DNA of 64,000 bases. Source: an uncultured Clostridium sp. (GTDB lineage Bacteria; Bacillota; Clostridia; TANB77; CAG-508). This document shows positions 9,443 through 19,591 of this stretch, in pieces (position 1 is the stretch's first letter; each line of letters opens with the position of its first letter). The notes below the pieces were generated by a model. The model was not told the DNA's origin. It was given only the letters and a program-made list of their open reading frames with translations, and searched no databases. The translations under genes and the position numbers were made by a program. The stretch covers positions 1-64,000 of the forward strand of contig USEI01000009.1 in the NCBI GenBank assembly GCA_900553685.1, in the 5' to 3' direction.

Positions 9443-10213
9443 ATGTTAGAAAGAAAAAGATTAATTGAAGAGGCAGAAAAAGCAATTTCTTGGATAAGGG
9501 AATATATTGATAAAATAGGAGTAAATGGAGTAATTATAGGAAATAGTGGGGGAAAAGATTCTGCTACAGTTATAGCAATGGCGTGCAAGGCCTTAGGAAA
9601 AGATAGAATAATCACAGTTGCAATGCCCTGTAATTCTATATCAGCAGATTTAGAAGATGCCAAATTAGTTTCAGAAACTTTTTCAGTTCCTTTTTTAGAA
9701 ATAAATTTATCTAATACTTATCAAGAATTAGAAAGAGTAATTGAATTATCAGATATAAATTTAAATTCTGAAGCAAAAATAAATATAAAACCTAGATTAA
9801 GAATGACAACACTATATGCAATAGCTCAATCTTTAAATTATTTAGTACTTGGCACAGGAAATTTATGTGAAAGAATGGTAGGATATACTACAAAATGGGG
9901 TGATAGTGCTTCTGATCTTAATCCAATTGCTAATTTTACAGTAGACGAAGTTCTAGAGATTGGAAAATATTTAGGAGTTCCAGAAAAAATAATTAAAAAA
10001 GCTCCTTCTGACGGATTAGGAAAATTAACCGATGAAGAAAAAATGGGAGTTACTTATAAACAAATTTCAGAATATATAGAAACTGGTAGAACAAATGAAT
10101 CTGCTATGAAAATAATTGAATATAAAAATAAAATATCTAAACATAAAAGAGAGCAAATTCCTATATATTATTTTAAAAGAACCAATTTTTTAGAAAGAAA
10201 CACAGATAAATAA
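9443..10213 (+). CDS. nadE: Ammonia-dependent NAD+ synthetase
   Basis: NadE converts deamido-NAD to NAD with ATP and ammonia. The PP-loop motif NSGGKDSATV lies near residues 34-43. A second typical block is LVLGTGNLCERMVGYTTKWGDSASDLNPIAN (about 133-163; key parts TGNLCE and KWGD.SD.NPI). The product is 256 residues and lacks the N-terminal glutaminase domain, so it should use free ammonia. An AAAGGG site precedes the ATG. It follows nadD by 136 bases and faces pncB across a very long inverted repeat. Confidence 0.94.
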   Translation: MLERKRLIEEAEKAISWIREYIDKIGVNGVIIGNSGGKDSATVIAMACKALGKDRIITVAMPCNSISADLEDAKLVSETFSVPFLEINLSNTYQELERVIELSDINLNSEAKINIKPRLRMTTLYAIAQSLNYLVLGTGNLCERMVGYTTKWGDSASDLNPIANFTVDEVLEIGKYLGVPEKIIKKAPSDGLGKLTDEEKMGVTYKQISEYIETGRTNESAMKIIEYKNKISKHKREQIPIYYFKRTNFLERNTDK

Positions 10214-10269
10214 ATAATAAAGACAATATGTATTTTAAAATATAAAATTACATATTGTCTTTATTATTT
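10212..10269. terminator. 21-bp perfect bidirectional terminator between nadE and pncB
   Basis: A perfect 21-base inverted repeat (10212-10232 and 10249-10269) surrounds a 16-base A/T loop. It starts within the nadE stop codon and lies between two convergent genes, so it can end transcription from both sides. Confidence 0.85.
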
Positions 10270-10379
10270 AGTACGAATGTTTTATAAATTTTTATTTTAT
10301 TAGTCTTTTTCACAAATTAATAAAAAGATTATTAAATACTAAAATAAATTATTTAAATTTTACTTTAAAGAAATAAAAA

Positions 10380-11807
10380 TTAATGATTTTGTAGCATTTC
10401 TTGTTTTAAATTCCATAATTTTTGTGATAAATCTACAAAATATTTATGAGGATTATCAATACGTTTAATTTCTTCCCAGAAAGTGTCTAAATCTTTTTTA
10501 GAATATTCAGCAATTTCTTTTAAAGTTGGTGAATTATAAACTAATTTTCCTTTTTTAAAAATTATAGTTTGAAGTTCTTTTACATAGTAATTATTTAAAG
10601 TTTTCTTTTTCCAAGTATTAATAGGGTCGAATATTGTATATTCATTTTCTTCAATTTTTTCATTATTTAAGGTTATTACATCTGCTAAAGCCTTATTATC
10701 AGCTTTAGAATAAAATCTAAATAATTTTTTATAACTAGGATTTGTAACTTTTACTACATTTTCGCTTATTTTTATTTTAGGAATAATACTTCCGTTTTTT
10801 TCTAAAGCTACAAGTTTATAAACTCCTCCAAAAACAGGATCACTTTTAGCAGTTATTAAATTTTCTCCAACACCAAATAAGTCAATTTTGGCATCTTGCT
10901 CAAATAAAGAAGCAATTAATTTTTCATCTAAGGAATTTGTTACACATATTTTACAATCTTCATAACCAGCATCATCTAAGAGCTTTCTTACTTCTTTAGA
11001 AAGATATGCTAGATCTCCACTATCTAATCTAACAGCAACCGGTCTTTTACCCAAAGGTTTTAAAATTTCATTTGAGACTTTTATCATATTTGGAATACCA
11101 CTTTTTAAAGTATTATAAGTATCAACAAGAAAAGTACAGCTATCTGGGTATATTTCTGCATAAGCTTTAAATGCTTCGTATTCAGAATCAAAACTTTGTA
11201 TCCAACTATGTGCCATTGTTCCACTTACAGGTACATTGAATTCTTTTGCTGAAATAGTACAAGAAGTTCCAACTGCTCCGCCTATTATGGCAGCTCTTGC
11301 ACCTAAAATGGCAGCGTCAGCTCCATGAGCTCTTCTAGCTCCAAATTCCATAACCGGTCTATTTTTAGCTTGATTTACAATTCTTCTAGTTTTTGTTGCA
11401 ATTAAACTTTGATGATTAATAGTTAAAAGTAACATAGTTTCTAAAAGTTGAGCTTCGATAATAGGTGCTTTAACAGTAATTAGAGGTTCATTAGGAAATA
11501 CAACCGTTCCTTCTGGTATTGCCCAAATGTCACCAGTAAATTTAAAATTTGATAAGTAGTCAATAAATTTTTTTGAAAAAATTTTTCTTCCTTCTAAATA
11601 ATTAATATCTTCTTTTGAAAAACTAAAATCCTTTATGAAATTTATAATCTGTTCTAATCCAGCAAAAATAGCAAAACCTCCATTGTCTGGAATTTTTCTG
11701 AAAAAAACATCAAAATATGCAATATCATTCATATTTTTTTCTAAATAACCATTTGCCATAGTAAATTCGTAAAAATCTGCAATCATTTCTAAATTTCTTT
11801 TATTCAT
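10380..11807 (-). CDS. pncB: Nicotinate phosphoribosyltransferase
   Basis: PncB joins nicotinate to phosphoribosyl pyrophosphate, giving nicotinate mononucleotide, which is the first step of NAD salvage. The 475-residue length fits the longer Firmicute type. Recognisable blocks are the N-terminal DFYEFTMANGYL (13-24), EFGARRAHGADAAILGARAA (about 150-169), GTMAHSWIQSF (about 196-206), FLVDTYNTLKSG and PVAVRLDSGDLAYLS in the barrel, and SLDEKLI near 289. With nadD and nadE next to it, the complete route from nicotinate to NAD is encoded in under 4 kb. Confidence 0.92.
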   Translation of the reverse strand: MNKRNLEMIADFYEFTMANGYLEKNMNDIAYFDVFFRKIPDNGGFAIFAGLEQIINFIKDFSFSKEDINYLEGRKIFSKKFIDYLSNFKFTGDIWAIPEGTVVFPNEPLITVKAPIIEAQLLETMLLLTINHQSLIATKTRRIVNQAKNRPVMEFGARRAHGADAAILGARAAIIGGAVGTSCTISAKEFNVPVSGTMAHSWIQSFDSEYEAFKAYAEIYPDSCTFLVDTYNTLKSGIPNMIKVSNEILKPLGKRPVAVRLDSGDLAYLSKEVRKLLDDAGYEDCKICVTNSLDEKLIASLFEQDAKIDLFGVGENLITAKSDPVFGGVYKLVALEKNGSIIPKIKISENVVKVTNPSYKKLFRFYSKADNKALADVITLNNEKIEENEYTIFDPINTWKKKTLNNYYVKELQTIIFKKGKLVYNSPTLKEIAEYSKKDLDTFWEEIKRIDNPHKYFVDLSQKLWNLKQEMLQNH

Positions 11808-11930
11808 AGATTTATCTCCGTTCTTAAAAAATTATTAATTAATAGTATATTGCTAAAAACTATTTTAGTCAATAAATTAGATTTTTATATATTAATAAAA
11901 AATATTAACATTAAAAATTAAAAAATAAAA

Positions 11931-11959
11931 TTGTCAAATATTTATAGATTTTCTATAAA
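11931..11959 (+). promoter_or_regulatory. SigA-type promoter upstream of the glycosidase-family gene
   Basis: TTGTCA at 11931-11936 and TATAAA at 11954-11959 are separated by 17 bases, with the next plus-strand gene starting at 12030. Confidence 0.6.
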
Positions 11960-12029
11960 ATTATATAGACAAAAAATACTTTTTCGTATAAAATATAAAT
12001 TGTTAATTTTATAACAGAAAGGATTCAAT

Positions 12030-13250
12030 ATGGAAAATAGTACAATAGATGAAGAATTAGATGAAGGCGTAAAAGTTGTTAGAAAGTCAAGAAGAGCAAG
12101 AATTCAAGAAGAAGAAAGAAAAGAATCAAGTAGAAGAAAAAATTCTAAAAAAGGAAAATCTAATAAAAAAGAAAAAAGTAATAAAATATCAAAAATAAAT
12201 ATCATATTTACAAGTTTATTTTCTTTAGGTAGTGTTGGAATAATAACTGTACTTATATTATTATATGGACCATTTAGCGGTTTTAGAGAATGGCTTGTAA
12301 CTACTGCAATGACAACAATGACACATCAATATTTTGCAACATGGTTTTATGATGATGAAACAATTCAATACATATTAGACAAAAATAGAGTGGTAGAAAT
12401 TAACGAAACTACTGATGTTAATTCAATAAATTTCGCAAACTCAAATAAAGTAACTGAATATGAAAATGAATATGAAAGAGCTATTTTGGAAAGAGATGAA
12501 AATAATAATGATTATAAAATAATAGAAATTTCAGAAAAATCTTTTGATGGATATTTAGTTGCTGTATATGATCCATCAAGAATACATACTGTTGTAACAG
12601 AAAATTTAGGTAAATCTGGACAATATTTAACAACAATGGCTAAAAACAATGATGCTTTAATAGCTATTAATGGAGGAGGATTTGATGATCCAAACTTTAA
12701 TAGTACAGGTGGTTCACCACTAGGAATAACAGTATGTAATGGTGAATACGTAACCACTAAATCTTATGGAGGTTCTGGAGGAATAATTGGATTTACAGAG
12801 GATAATAAATTAGTTTTAGGAAAAATGTCTGTTAGTGAAGCTAAAAAACAAGGAATAAGAGATGCGGTAACTTTTGGTCCATTTTTAATAGTAAATGGAA
12901 AACCATCAGCAGTTTTAGGCAATGGTGGTTGGGGAGATGCTCCTAGAACAGCAATTGCTCAAAGACAAGACGGTATAGTTCTATTTTTGGTATTAAATGG
13001 TAGAAGGCCTGGAAAAGTTGGTGCAGATATGAATGATTTAATAGATATACTAGAAAGATATGGAGCTTATAATGCAGCTAATTTAGATGGTGGAACATCA
13101 AGCGTTTTAGTTGTTAATGATGTAATAGTTAATGACCCTATAGATAGTACTGGTGCACACAAAACAAGACCAATTTCTACAGGTTTCATAGTAACAAAGG
13201 ATGAAAGTGATGATAGTGATCATTCTTTAGTTGAAGAAAAATTAAAATAA
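12030..13250 (+). CDS. Membrane-anchored phosphodiester glycosidase (NAGPA) domain protein
   Basis: A basic, Lys/Arg/Ser-rich N-terminal cytoplasmic stretch (1-50) precedes one transmembrane helix (about 53-80), so the rest should be extracytoplasmic. The C-terminal half is a NAGPA domain (PF09992), which removes N-acetylglucosamine from phosphodiester-linked glycans in characterised members. Key patterns are DALIAINGGGFDDPN near 208-222, the Gly-rich GGSGGIIG near 246, and NAANLDGGTSSVLVVND near 350-366. In Clostridia such proteins are linked to cell envelope polymers; the substrate here is unknown. The gene sits next to a vanW-type gene, as is common in this group, and ends in a terminator. 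Confidence 0.87.
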   Translation: MENSTIDEELDEGVKVVRKSRRARIQEEERKESSRRKNSKKGKSNKKEKSNKISKINIIFTSLFSLGSVGIITVLILLYGPFSGFREWLVTTAMTTMTHQYFATWFYDDETIQYILDKNRVVEINETTDVNSINFANSNKVTEYENEYERAILERDENNNDYKIIEISEKSFDGYLVAVYDPSRIHTVVTENLGKSGQYLTTMAKNNDALIAINGGGFDDPNFNSTGGSPLGITVCNGEYVTTKSYGGSGGIIGFTEDNKLVLGKMSVSEAKKQGIRDAVTFGPFLIVNGKPSAVLGNGGWGDAPRTAIAQRQDGIVLFLVLNGRRPGKVGADMNDLIDILERYGAYNAANLDGGTSSVLVVNDVIVNDPIDSTGAHKTRPISTGFIVTKDESDDSDHSLVEEKLK

Positions 13251-13295
13251 TGTTATAATAATTTTGTTTCCAAAAATATTAATATAAAAAAGGAT

Positions 13296-13335
13296 TAAAA
13301 GGATATTGTTTTTCAGTATCCTTTTAGTCTTTTTA
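13296..13335 (+). terminator. Terminator after the NAGPA-domain gene
   Basis: TAAAAGGATA and TATCCTTTTA form a 10-bp stem with an 11-base loop; a T-rich tail follows. Confidence 0.85.
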
Positions 13336-13433
13336 TATACTAGAAAAGTTCTTTGAATTTTTTTATAAATATTGATTTATATATTTTTTTACAATATAAT
13401 AATAAAGAAATTGAAAATTATTGAGGAAAGAAT

Positions 13434-14937
13434 ATGCCAGATTTTGAAATTTTTAAAGGAAATACTAAAGAGATTTTAAAAATGTTTAAGCCAAAACATA
13501 CGTTAACTATTTTTGTAATTTTGCTTGCAATAGTTATAGGAATTTTTTGTGCAAGTATACTTATGTTTTATAATAATCAACAAAAAAGTAATACTATTCA
13601 ATCAGGAGTTTATATAAAAGGCATAAATGTATCTGGTTTAACAAAAGATGAAGCAATAGCTCTCATTGAAAATGAATTAAGAGATAAAATGGAGTCTCCT
13701 TTAGAATTAACTTATAAGAATAATAAGTACTATTTAGAAATTGAGCAAATAGGAGCTAAATTTGATATAAATGCTTCTGTAGAATATGCTCTTTCAATTG
13801 CTAAATCTGGAGATTTTTTTAAAGATTTACAAGAATATATATCTACTTTATTAACAAATATTAATATAGAACCAAATCTTAATTATAATGAAGAATCACT
13901 AACAATGTATTTAGAAAATATTGAAGCTAATTTACCAGATCAACTAGAAGAACCATCATATTATATTGAAGATGGAGAACTTATTATAACAAATGGAATT
14001 GATGGGGTTGGAATAGAAATGGATTCATTAAAAAAAATGATTATCGATTCTATTTATGACCTAAGCTTTGCAAGTAGTTATATGAAAATACCTACATATA
14101 TTAAAAAGCCAGATCCAATAAATGTTGAAAAAATACATGGAGAAGTTTTTAAACAAGCAGAAAATGCATATTTTACAACAGAACCTTATGCGGTTTTTGC
14201 AGATGTTGTTGGAGTAGATTTTGATTCTGAAAAAGTAAAAGGAATGATTGAAGAAGATCCTTATGCTGAAGAATATACAATAGACTTAATATATACTAGG
14301 GCAGATGTGACAGTAAATGACTTAGGAGCTGAAGCATTTCCAGATTTACTTGCATCTTTTTCTACCAAATATGCAACTTCAAATAAAGATAGAACTACAA
14401 ATTTAAGATTAGCAGCAGAAAAAATTAATGGAACAGTTGTAATGCCAGGAGAAATATTTTCATATAATACAGTCGTTGGTAAAAGAACAATTGCGGCAGG
14501 ATATAAGGAAGCTGATATATATGAAAATGGACAAGTTACTTCTGGACTTGGAGGTGGAATTTGTCAAATTTCTACTACCTTATATAATGCAGCTATTGCT
14601 GCAAACATGGAAATAGAAAGCAGAAGAAATCATATGTTTGTTCCATCTTATGCGGATCCTCGGAAAAGATGCAACAGTAGTATGGGGGTCTACAGACTTT
14701 AAATTTAAAAACAGAAGAGAATATCCTGTAAAAATAGAAGCATCTGTTAGTGGTGGAATAGCTAATGTAAAATTTTATGGATTATTAACAGATGATGAGT
14801 ATGATATATACATAGGTACTAGAGTGAAAAAAAATACATCAAATTCACTTGTAGTAGAATCTTATAGAGTTTATGAAAAAGATGGCGTTGAGGTGAAGAG
14901 AGATAAATTATATACAGATACATATAAAAAACATTAA
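13434..14937 (+). pseudogene. VanW family protein, interrupted by a one-base frameshift
   Basis: An N-terminal anchor helix (about 22-46) is followed by two repeats resembling peptidoglycan-binding YoaR-like domains and then a VanW domain. The domain contains RLAAEKINGTVVMPGEIFSYN and GLGGGICQISTTLYNAA (residues about 325-345 and 365-385). The reading frame is lost at base 14661. Dropping that C joins YADP directly to GKDATVVWGSTDFKFKN, which continues the conserved VanW domain to 14937 with no residue missing. Without the repair, translation ends after 18 aberrant-frame codons near 14700. The rest of the domain is undamaged, so this is either a very recent mutation or a sequencing or assembly error. 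In the intact form it would be a roughly 500-residue envelope protein. Confidence 0.85.
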
Positions 14938-14990
14938 AATTTTATTATCTTTTTAGTATCTAAAATTATTTTATTTGCAAAGAGGTAGAA

Positions 14991-15644
14991 ATGAGAATAA
15001 GAAGAAAAAAATGGGCAAAAGAAGAATTAGAAAATTCTAAGTTTTATATAGATAAACCAGAAGAATTTAAAGGAAGATGGAAAAGCAAATTTAAAAATGA
15101 AGCTCCTCTTCATATAGAATTAGGATGTGGTAAAGGAGCTTTTATTGCAGAACTTGCTTCTAGTAATAGAAGAATAAATTATATAGCTATTGATATGATA
15201 GAAGCAATGCTTGGTTTATCAAAAAGAAATATAGAAAAAGTATATAATTATGAATATCCTGAAAATTTATTTTTAATTAGACAAAATATTGAACAAATTT
15301 TTAATGTTTTTGATAAAGCTGATTTGGTAGAAAGAATTTATATAAATTTTTGTAATCCTTGGCCAAAAAAGAAGCATAATAAAAAAAGATTAACTCATAC
15401 AAGACAATTAGAAAATTATAAAAAATTTTTAGTTCCAGGTGGAGAAATATGTTTTAAAACAGATTCGGATGAATTATTTGCGGCGAGTATTGAATATCTA
15501 GAAACTTCAGGTTTTAAAATAATTAGTAAAACTTATAACTTACATGAAGAAAACATATTTGATAGAAATATCGAAACAGAACATGAAAAAATGTTTTCAA
15601 AAGAAGGAATAAAAATTAAAGCATTAATAGCAAGACTTAATTAA
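14991..15644 (+). CDS. trmB: tRNA (guanine-N7-)-methyltransferase
   Basis: TrmB methylates G46 in the variable loop of tRNA using S-adenosylmethionine. The AdoMet-binding motif HIELGCGKGAFIAELA lies near residues 41-56. The TrmB-specific NPWPKKKHNKKRLTH motif lies near 121-135, and GGEICFKTDSDELF lies near 148-161. The 217-residue length is standard. AGAGGTAGAA precedes the ATG. Confidence 0.95.
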   Translation: MRIRRKKWAKEELENSKFYIDKPEEFKGRWKSKFKNEAPLHIELGCGKGAFIAELASSNRRINYIAIDMIEAMLGLSKRNIEKVYNYEYPENLFLIRQNIEQIFNVFDKADLVERIYINFCNPWPKKKHNKKRLTHTRQLENYKKFLVPGGEICFKTDSDELFAASIEYLETSGFKIISKTYNLHEENIFDRNIETEHEKMFSKEGIKIKALIARLN

Positions 15645-15735
15645 TTCAAGTTATCTAATTTTAAAATAATTTAAGATTATTTTAAGGTTAAATATATAAA
15701 ATTCTTATGAGTATAAAATAAAGGAGGAAAAGACT

Positions 15736-16860
15736 TTGATAGAGGTAAAAAATGTTACTAAAAAATATGGTAATTTCTATGCGGTTAGAAATATTAATTT
15801 CGAAGTCAAAGATGGAGAAATAGTTGGTTTTCTTGGTCGTAATGGCGCAGGAAAATCTACAACTATGAACATGATTACAGGTTTTATTGAGCCAACAGAA
15901 GGTGAAATTATTGTTGGTGGATATAATATTGATCAAAAACCTAAAAAAGTAAAATCACAAATAGGCTATATGCCAGAAGGAACACCACTATATTCAGATT
16001 TAACAGTTAAAGAATTTGTTAAATATATGGCTGAATTAAAGCGAGTTCCTAGAAAAGAAATTAAAGAAGCTGTAAAAAAAGCAATAGAGAAAACTGGTCT
16101 TGAAAAAGTTCAAGATAACTTAACAAAAAATTTATCTAGAGGATATAAACAGAGAGTAAGTATGGCTGGAGCTATAGTAGGTGATCCTAAGATTTTAATT
16201 TTAGATGAACCAACTGTTGGGCTAGATCCAAAACAAGTAATAGAAATAAGAGAATTAATTAAATCTTTTGGAAAAGATCATACAGTATTGATTAGTTCAC
16301 ATATACTTTCAGAGGTAAGTCAATTATGCGAAAAAGTAATTATTATAGATAAAGGTGAAATAGTTGCTGTTGACACACCAGAACATTTAGAAAAAGATAC
16401 ATCTGATATAACAGTTATAAAAGTAACTGTTGATGATATGAACGATAAATTTACAGAAATTAAAAATGAAATTAAAGAAATTATTGATATAGTTCTTGAC
16501 AAGAAAAATGAAGATGATACTAAAGAATATACAGTAAAAACATCTAAAAAAGCTGATATTAGAAAAAATATTTTCTCTGCATGTGCAAAAAATAATATTA
16601 TTATATTAGAAATGAAAGAAGAAGAGCTTTCTTTGGAAAGTGCATTTATAAAACTTGTTGAAGATAGACCGGAATATAGTCAAAAAGAAATTAAAAAAAT
16701 GCAATATGAAAAAGAAATTGAAGAACTAAGAGAAGAAGAAAATAACATAAAAGAAGAAAAAGAATTTAGAAAACAGGCTAAAAAGGAAGAAAAAGCTAGA
16801 AAGAAAGCTAAAAAAGAGGCTAAAAAAGAAGCAAAGAAAAAAGAAGGAGGGGATATTTAA
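15736..16860 (+). CDS. ABC transporter ATP-binding protein (GldA-like) with charged tail
   Basis: This is the cytoplasmic ATPase of a three-gene ABC system. It has Walker A GRNGAGKSTT near residues 34-43, a signature LSRGYKQRV near 135, Walker B ILILDEPTVGLDP near 153, and a switch His in LISSHIL. From about residue 310 a Lys/Glu-rich tail, probably coiled coil, replaces the normal end. The start is TTG at 15736: AGGAGG lies 7-12 bases upstream and there is no ATG before the conserved region. The permease gene starts two bases after the stop, and a gldG-like gene follows. The substrate is unknown. Confidence 0.9.
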   Translation: MIEVKNVTKKYGNFYAVRNINFEVKDGEIVGFLGRNGAGKSTTMNMITGFIEPTEGEIIVGGYNIDQKPKKVKSQIGYMPEGTPLYSDLTVKEFVKYMAELKRVPRKEIKEAVKKAIEKTGLEKVQDNLTKNLSRGYKQRVSMAGAIVGDPKILILDEPTVGLDPKQVIEIRELIKSFGKDHTVLISSHILSEVSQLCEKVIIIDKGEIVAVDTPEHLEKDTSDITVIKVTVDDMNDKFTEIKNEIKEIIDIVLDKKNEDDTKEYTVKTSKKADIRKNIFSACAKNNIIILEMKEEELSLESAFIKLVEDRPEYSQKEIKKMQYEKEIEELREEENNIKEEKEFRKQAKKEEKARKKAKKEAKKEAKKKEGGDI

Positions 16861-16861
16861 A

Positions 16862-17542
16862 ATGTGGTCAGTAATTAAAAAAGAGCTAAAAAGTTATGTA
16901 TTATCTCCAATAGGATATATTTTTATAGGACTATTTTTAATAATGTTTAGTATATTTTTCTATTTAACTATATATCAATCTCAAATAGTAAATTTTGAAT
17001 ATTTATTTTATAATGGTGCTACAATTTTAACTTTTATAACACCAATTTTAACAATGAGAATGTTTGCAGAAGAAAGAAAAAATGGAACTGAACAATTATT
17101 ATTAACTTCACCTAGAAGTATTACATCAATAGTTTTAGGAAAATTTATTGCAGCAGCAATTATAATGTTTATAACAGAATTATGTACTTTTATGTATTTT
17201 GGAATTTTAAAATATTTTGGAAATCCATCTCTAGTAGTAGCGATTAATACATTAGTAGGATTTTTCCTATTAAGCTTAGCATATATTTCTTTTGGTATGT
17301 TTGCATCTAGTTTAACAGAAAACCAAATTGTTGCTTCTGTGATTACTATAGGTGTATTTATTGGAATGTGGTTTTTACCAGGTATTAATGAAATATTTGG
17401 ATTATTTTCTTTAATGGATAAATTTGAAAAATATAGCTATGGATTAATTTCAATTCAAGATATTATAACATTTGTTTCATTTACTTTAATGTTTATACTT
17501 CTTACAATAATCACATTACAAAGAAGAAAGAGTATAAAATAG
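16862..17542 (+). CDS. ABC-2 type permease (GldF-like)
   Basis: This 226-residue, six-helix permease carries the typical start KKELKSYVLSPIGYIF and the motif RMFAEERKNGTEQLLLTSP near residues 66-84, both characteristic of the GldF/NosY-like ABC-2 subfamily. It follows the ATPase gene by one base and precedes the GldG-like gene by 15 bases, forming one operon. In Bacteroidetes GldFG belongs to gliding machinery, but Firmicute homologues have no assigned cargo. Confidence 0.88.
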   Translation: MWSVIKKELKSYVLSPIGYIFIGLFLIMFSIFFYLTIYQSQIVNFEYLFYNGATILTFITPILTMRMFAEERKNGTEQLLLTSPRSITSIVLGKFIAAAIIMFITELCTFMYFGILKYFGNPSLVVAINTLVGFFLLSLAYISFGMFASSLTENQIVASVITIGVFIGMWFLPGINEIFGLFSLMDKFEKYSYGLISIQDIITFVSFTLMFILLTIITLQRRKSIK

Positions 17543-17557
17543 GAGGGAGAAAACAAA

Positions 17558-19036
17558 ATGAAAAATAAGGATGAAAATAAAGTTAAATTAAGAGAAAAAC
17601 TTGCATTAACTTTTAAAAGAAAATGGTTAGTAAATGGAACAAAAACATTTTTAATAATAGCTATAATAATTGCAGCGTATTTTGCATTAAACTTATGGAT
17701 TAGACAATTAGATTTACCAGAAATAGATGTTACAGAAAATCAAATATATACTTTGTCTGATGCTTCAAAAGAAGCAATAGCAAAGGTTGATCAAGATGTA
17801 ACTATTTATTGTTATGGATTTCTAGAAGATTCAACTTTTGTAGATTTATTAAAACAATATAATAAAGTAAATGATAAGATTAAATATGAAATGTTAACAG
17901 AAGAATCAAACTATGAAATGATTCAAGAACATGATTTACAAGAGGGGTATACAGTTTTAATATTAAAATCAGGAGAAGCTGAAAAGATAGTAGATGCTTC
18001 AACAGATTTTACAACTTATGATTTTACAACAGGACAAAGTGTTGATACAACAGAACAAACAATGACAAATTCAATACTTAGTTTGACAGAAGAAAATAAA
18101 CCAAAAATTTATTTTGTACAAGGGCATAATGAATATAAATTAGAAGAAACATCTGTGCTTACAACATATTTAAAAAATGAAGCATTTGAATACGATTCAT
18201 TAAATATAGCAACTGCAGGTGCTATACCTGAAGATTGTGATATTTTGGCAATATTGTCACCAGATAAAGATATATTAGATACAGAAGCTCAAGCTATAAA
18301 AGATTATATTAATAAAGGCGGATCAATTTATTTTTCAATGGATGTAATATCTGAGGCAGTTTCTTTACCAAATTTACAATCAGTATTGGATCAATATGGA
18401 GTATCTGTAAAGAATGGATATATATTAGAATATGATGAAGGTAAAGCAAATGAATCAGCACCTTATGTATTTATACCAGAAGTTTCATCAACTCATGAAA
18501 TTACACGAGACATTTATTCAGATAGTAATTTATGGCTTGTATATTCAGCAAAACTAGAATTCAAAGATGAAGAAACATTAAAGAATTTAAATGTTACAAA
18601 GGAAACTTTGGTTTCTTCTTCAGATGAAGCTGCATTTATTACAGATATATCTTCAGACATGAAAACTGCTGCACAAACAGCAGAACTTGGAAAAGCTGAA
18701 ATTGGTTCTATATTAACTAAAACAATAGGAGAGGGAGAAGATGCAAAAGAGTCAAAATTAATTATAATGGCTTCAGGAAGTTTCATTTCAGATGTAATGA
18801 CTAATGGTGGTTATCCTTTATCTTATTTGGGAAGTAATAAGGATTTTGTTATAAATTCAATGGCTTATTTAGGAGATAAAGGAAATAATTTAACAATAAG
18901 AAAAGATATGGCAAATTCAACTTATTTGCCAACTGAAACACAAAATAGAGTAGTATTAACAATTATATTTGTAATTCCTGTATTAATTATAATACTTGGA
19001 GTAGCAATTTGGACATATAGAATAAAAAGAAAATAA
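17558..19036 (+). CDS. GldG-like ABC auxiliary protein (ABC_transp_aux domain)
   Basis: A membrane helix near residues 27-48 is followed by the family-typical DVTENQIYTLSDASKEAI and a large extracytoplasmic domain of the PF09822 type. A final transmembrane helix (about 467-485) ends in basic residues. A PEDCDILAILSPDKDILDTE block near 222-241 fits the ThuA-like fold of GldG proteins. It is the third gene of the ABC operon, with AGGAGG before the ATG and a terminator after the stop. It probably works with the permease as an extracytoplasmic component. Confidence 0.87.
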   Translation: MKNKDENKVKLREKLALTFKRKWLVNGTKTFLIIAIIIAAYFALNLWIRQLDLPEIDVTENQIYTLSDASKEAIAKVDQDVTIYCYGFLEDSTFVDLLKQYNKVNDKIKYEMLTEESNYEMIQEHDLQEGYTVLILKSGEAEKIVDASTDFTTYDFTTGQSVDTTEQTMTNSILSLTEENKPKIYFVQGHNEYKLEETSVLTTYLKNEAFEYDSLNIATAGAIPEDCDILAILSPDKDILDTEAQAIKDYINKGGSIYFSMDVISEAVSLPNLQSVLDQYGVSVKNGYILEYDEGKANESAPYVFIPEVSSTHEITRDIYSDSNLWLVYSAKLEFKDEETLKNLNVTKETLVSSSDEAAFITDISSDMKTAAQTAELGKAEIGSILTKTIGEGEDAKESKLIIMASGSFISDVMTNGGYPLSYLGSNKDFVINSMAYLGDKGNNLTIRKDMANSTYLPTETQNRVVLTIIFVIPVLIIILGVAIWTYRIKRK

Positions 19037-19081
19037 AAAGTACGAAAATTATATTTAATAATATTAGAGTTTAAATATTTT

Positions 19082-19116
19082 ACTGAGATTGGGTTTTATC
19101 CAATCTCAGTTTTTTA
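19082..19116 (+). terminator. Terminator of the GldAFG-like operon
   Basis: ACTGAGATTGG and CCAATCTCAGT form an 11-bp perfect stem with a 7-base loop, followed by TTTTTT. Confidence 0.92.
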
Positions 19117-19447
19117 TGTAATAGAAAGTTATTTTAATTTCTTATCGTACAAAGATGATGCTTTAAATATACATAAATTTTATTCCTTAAAACTTGAAAA
19201 TGATACATCTCTATATAGAACTTCAATTTTATAATTATTATAACTTTAATCTTCTTGTAATTCTTAATTTTTTATTAATTTTAAGTAAGATTATAATAAA
19301 ATAGAAGCTTAAAAGTACCTATTTTACAGTATTTTATAAAAGTTTTAAATTAATATATAAGAAAAACAGAAAAAATGAGATATAATTAGATGATTTACAA
19401 AGAAAATGATATATTATTTAAATAATTGTTTCCAAAATTAGTATTTT

Positions 19448-19474
19448 TTTCCTAAAAAAAGCTTTTTTAGGAAA
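19448..19474. terminator. Perfect hairpin in the leader of the acetyltransferase gene
   Basis: TTTCCTAAAAAA and TTTTTTAGGAAA flank a 3-base loop. T-runs lie within the right arm and again after it (TTGCTTTTTAT). It is either a terminator ending an unannotated upstream transcript or an attenuator for the genes that follow. Confidence 0.5.
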
Positions 19475-19591
19475 TTGCTTTTTATACAAAATGAGAGTAT
19501 TATAGTCTTGTAGAAATGCACATATTTTCAAACTTACTAAAATTTGGGAGTATGTACATTATTTACTATCTTTAAACAATAGGAGATTTTT

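Larger units (their letters stand above)
19037..19591. other. Intergenic region with terminator and long leader
   Basis: No gene is seen here. The left part holds the terminator of the ABC operon. The middle is A+T-rich without clear coding potential. A perfect 12-bp inverted repeat lies 118 bases before the next gene (listed separately). The region upstream of the acetyltransferase gene is therefore long and could contain a structured leader, but I recognise no riboswitch class. Confidence 0.5.
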
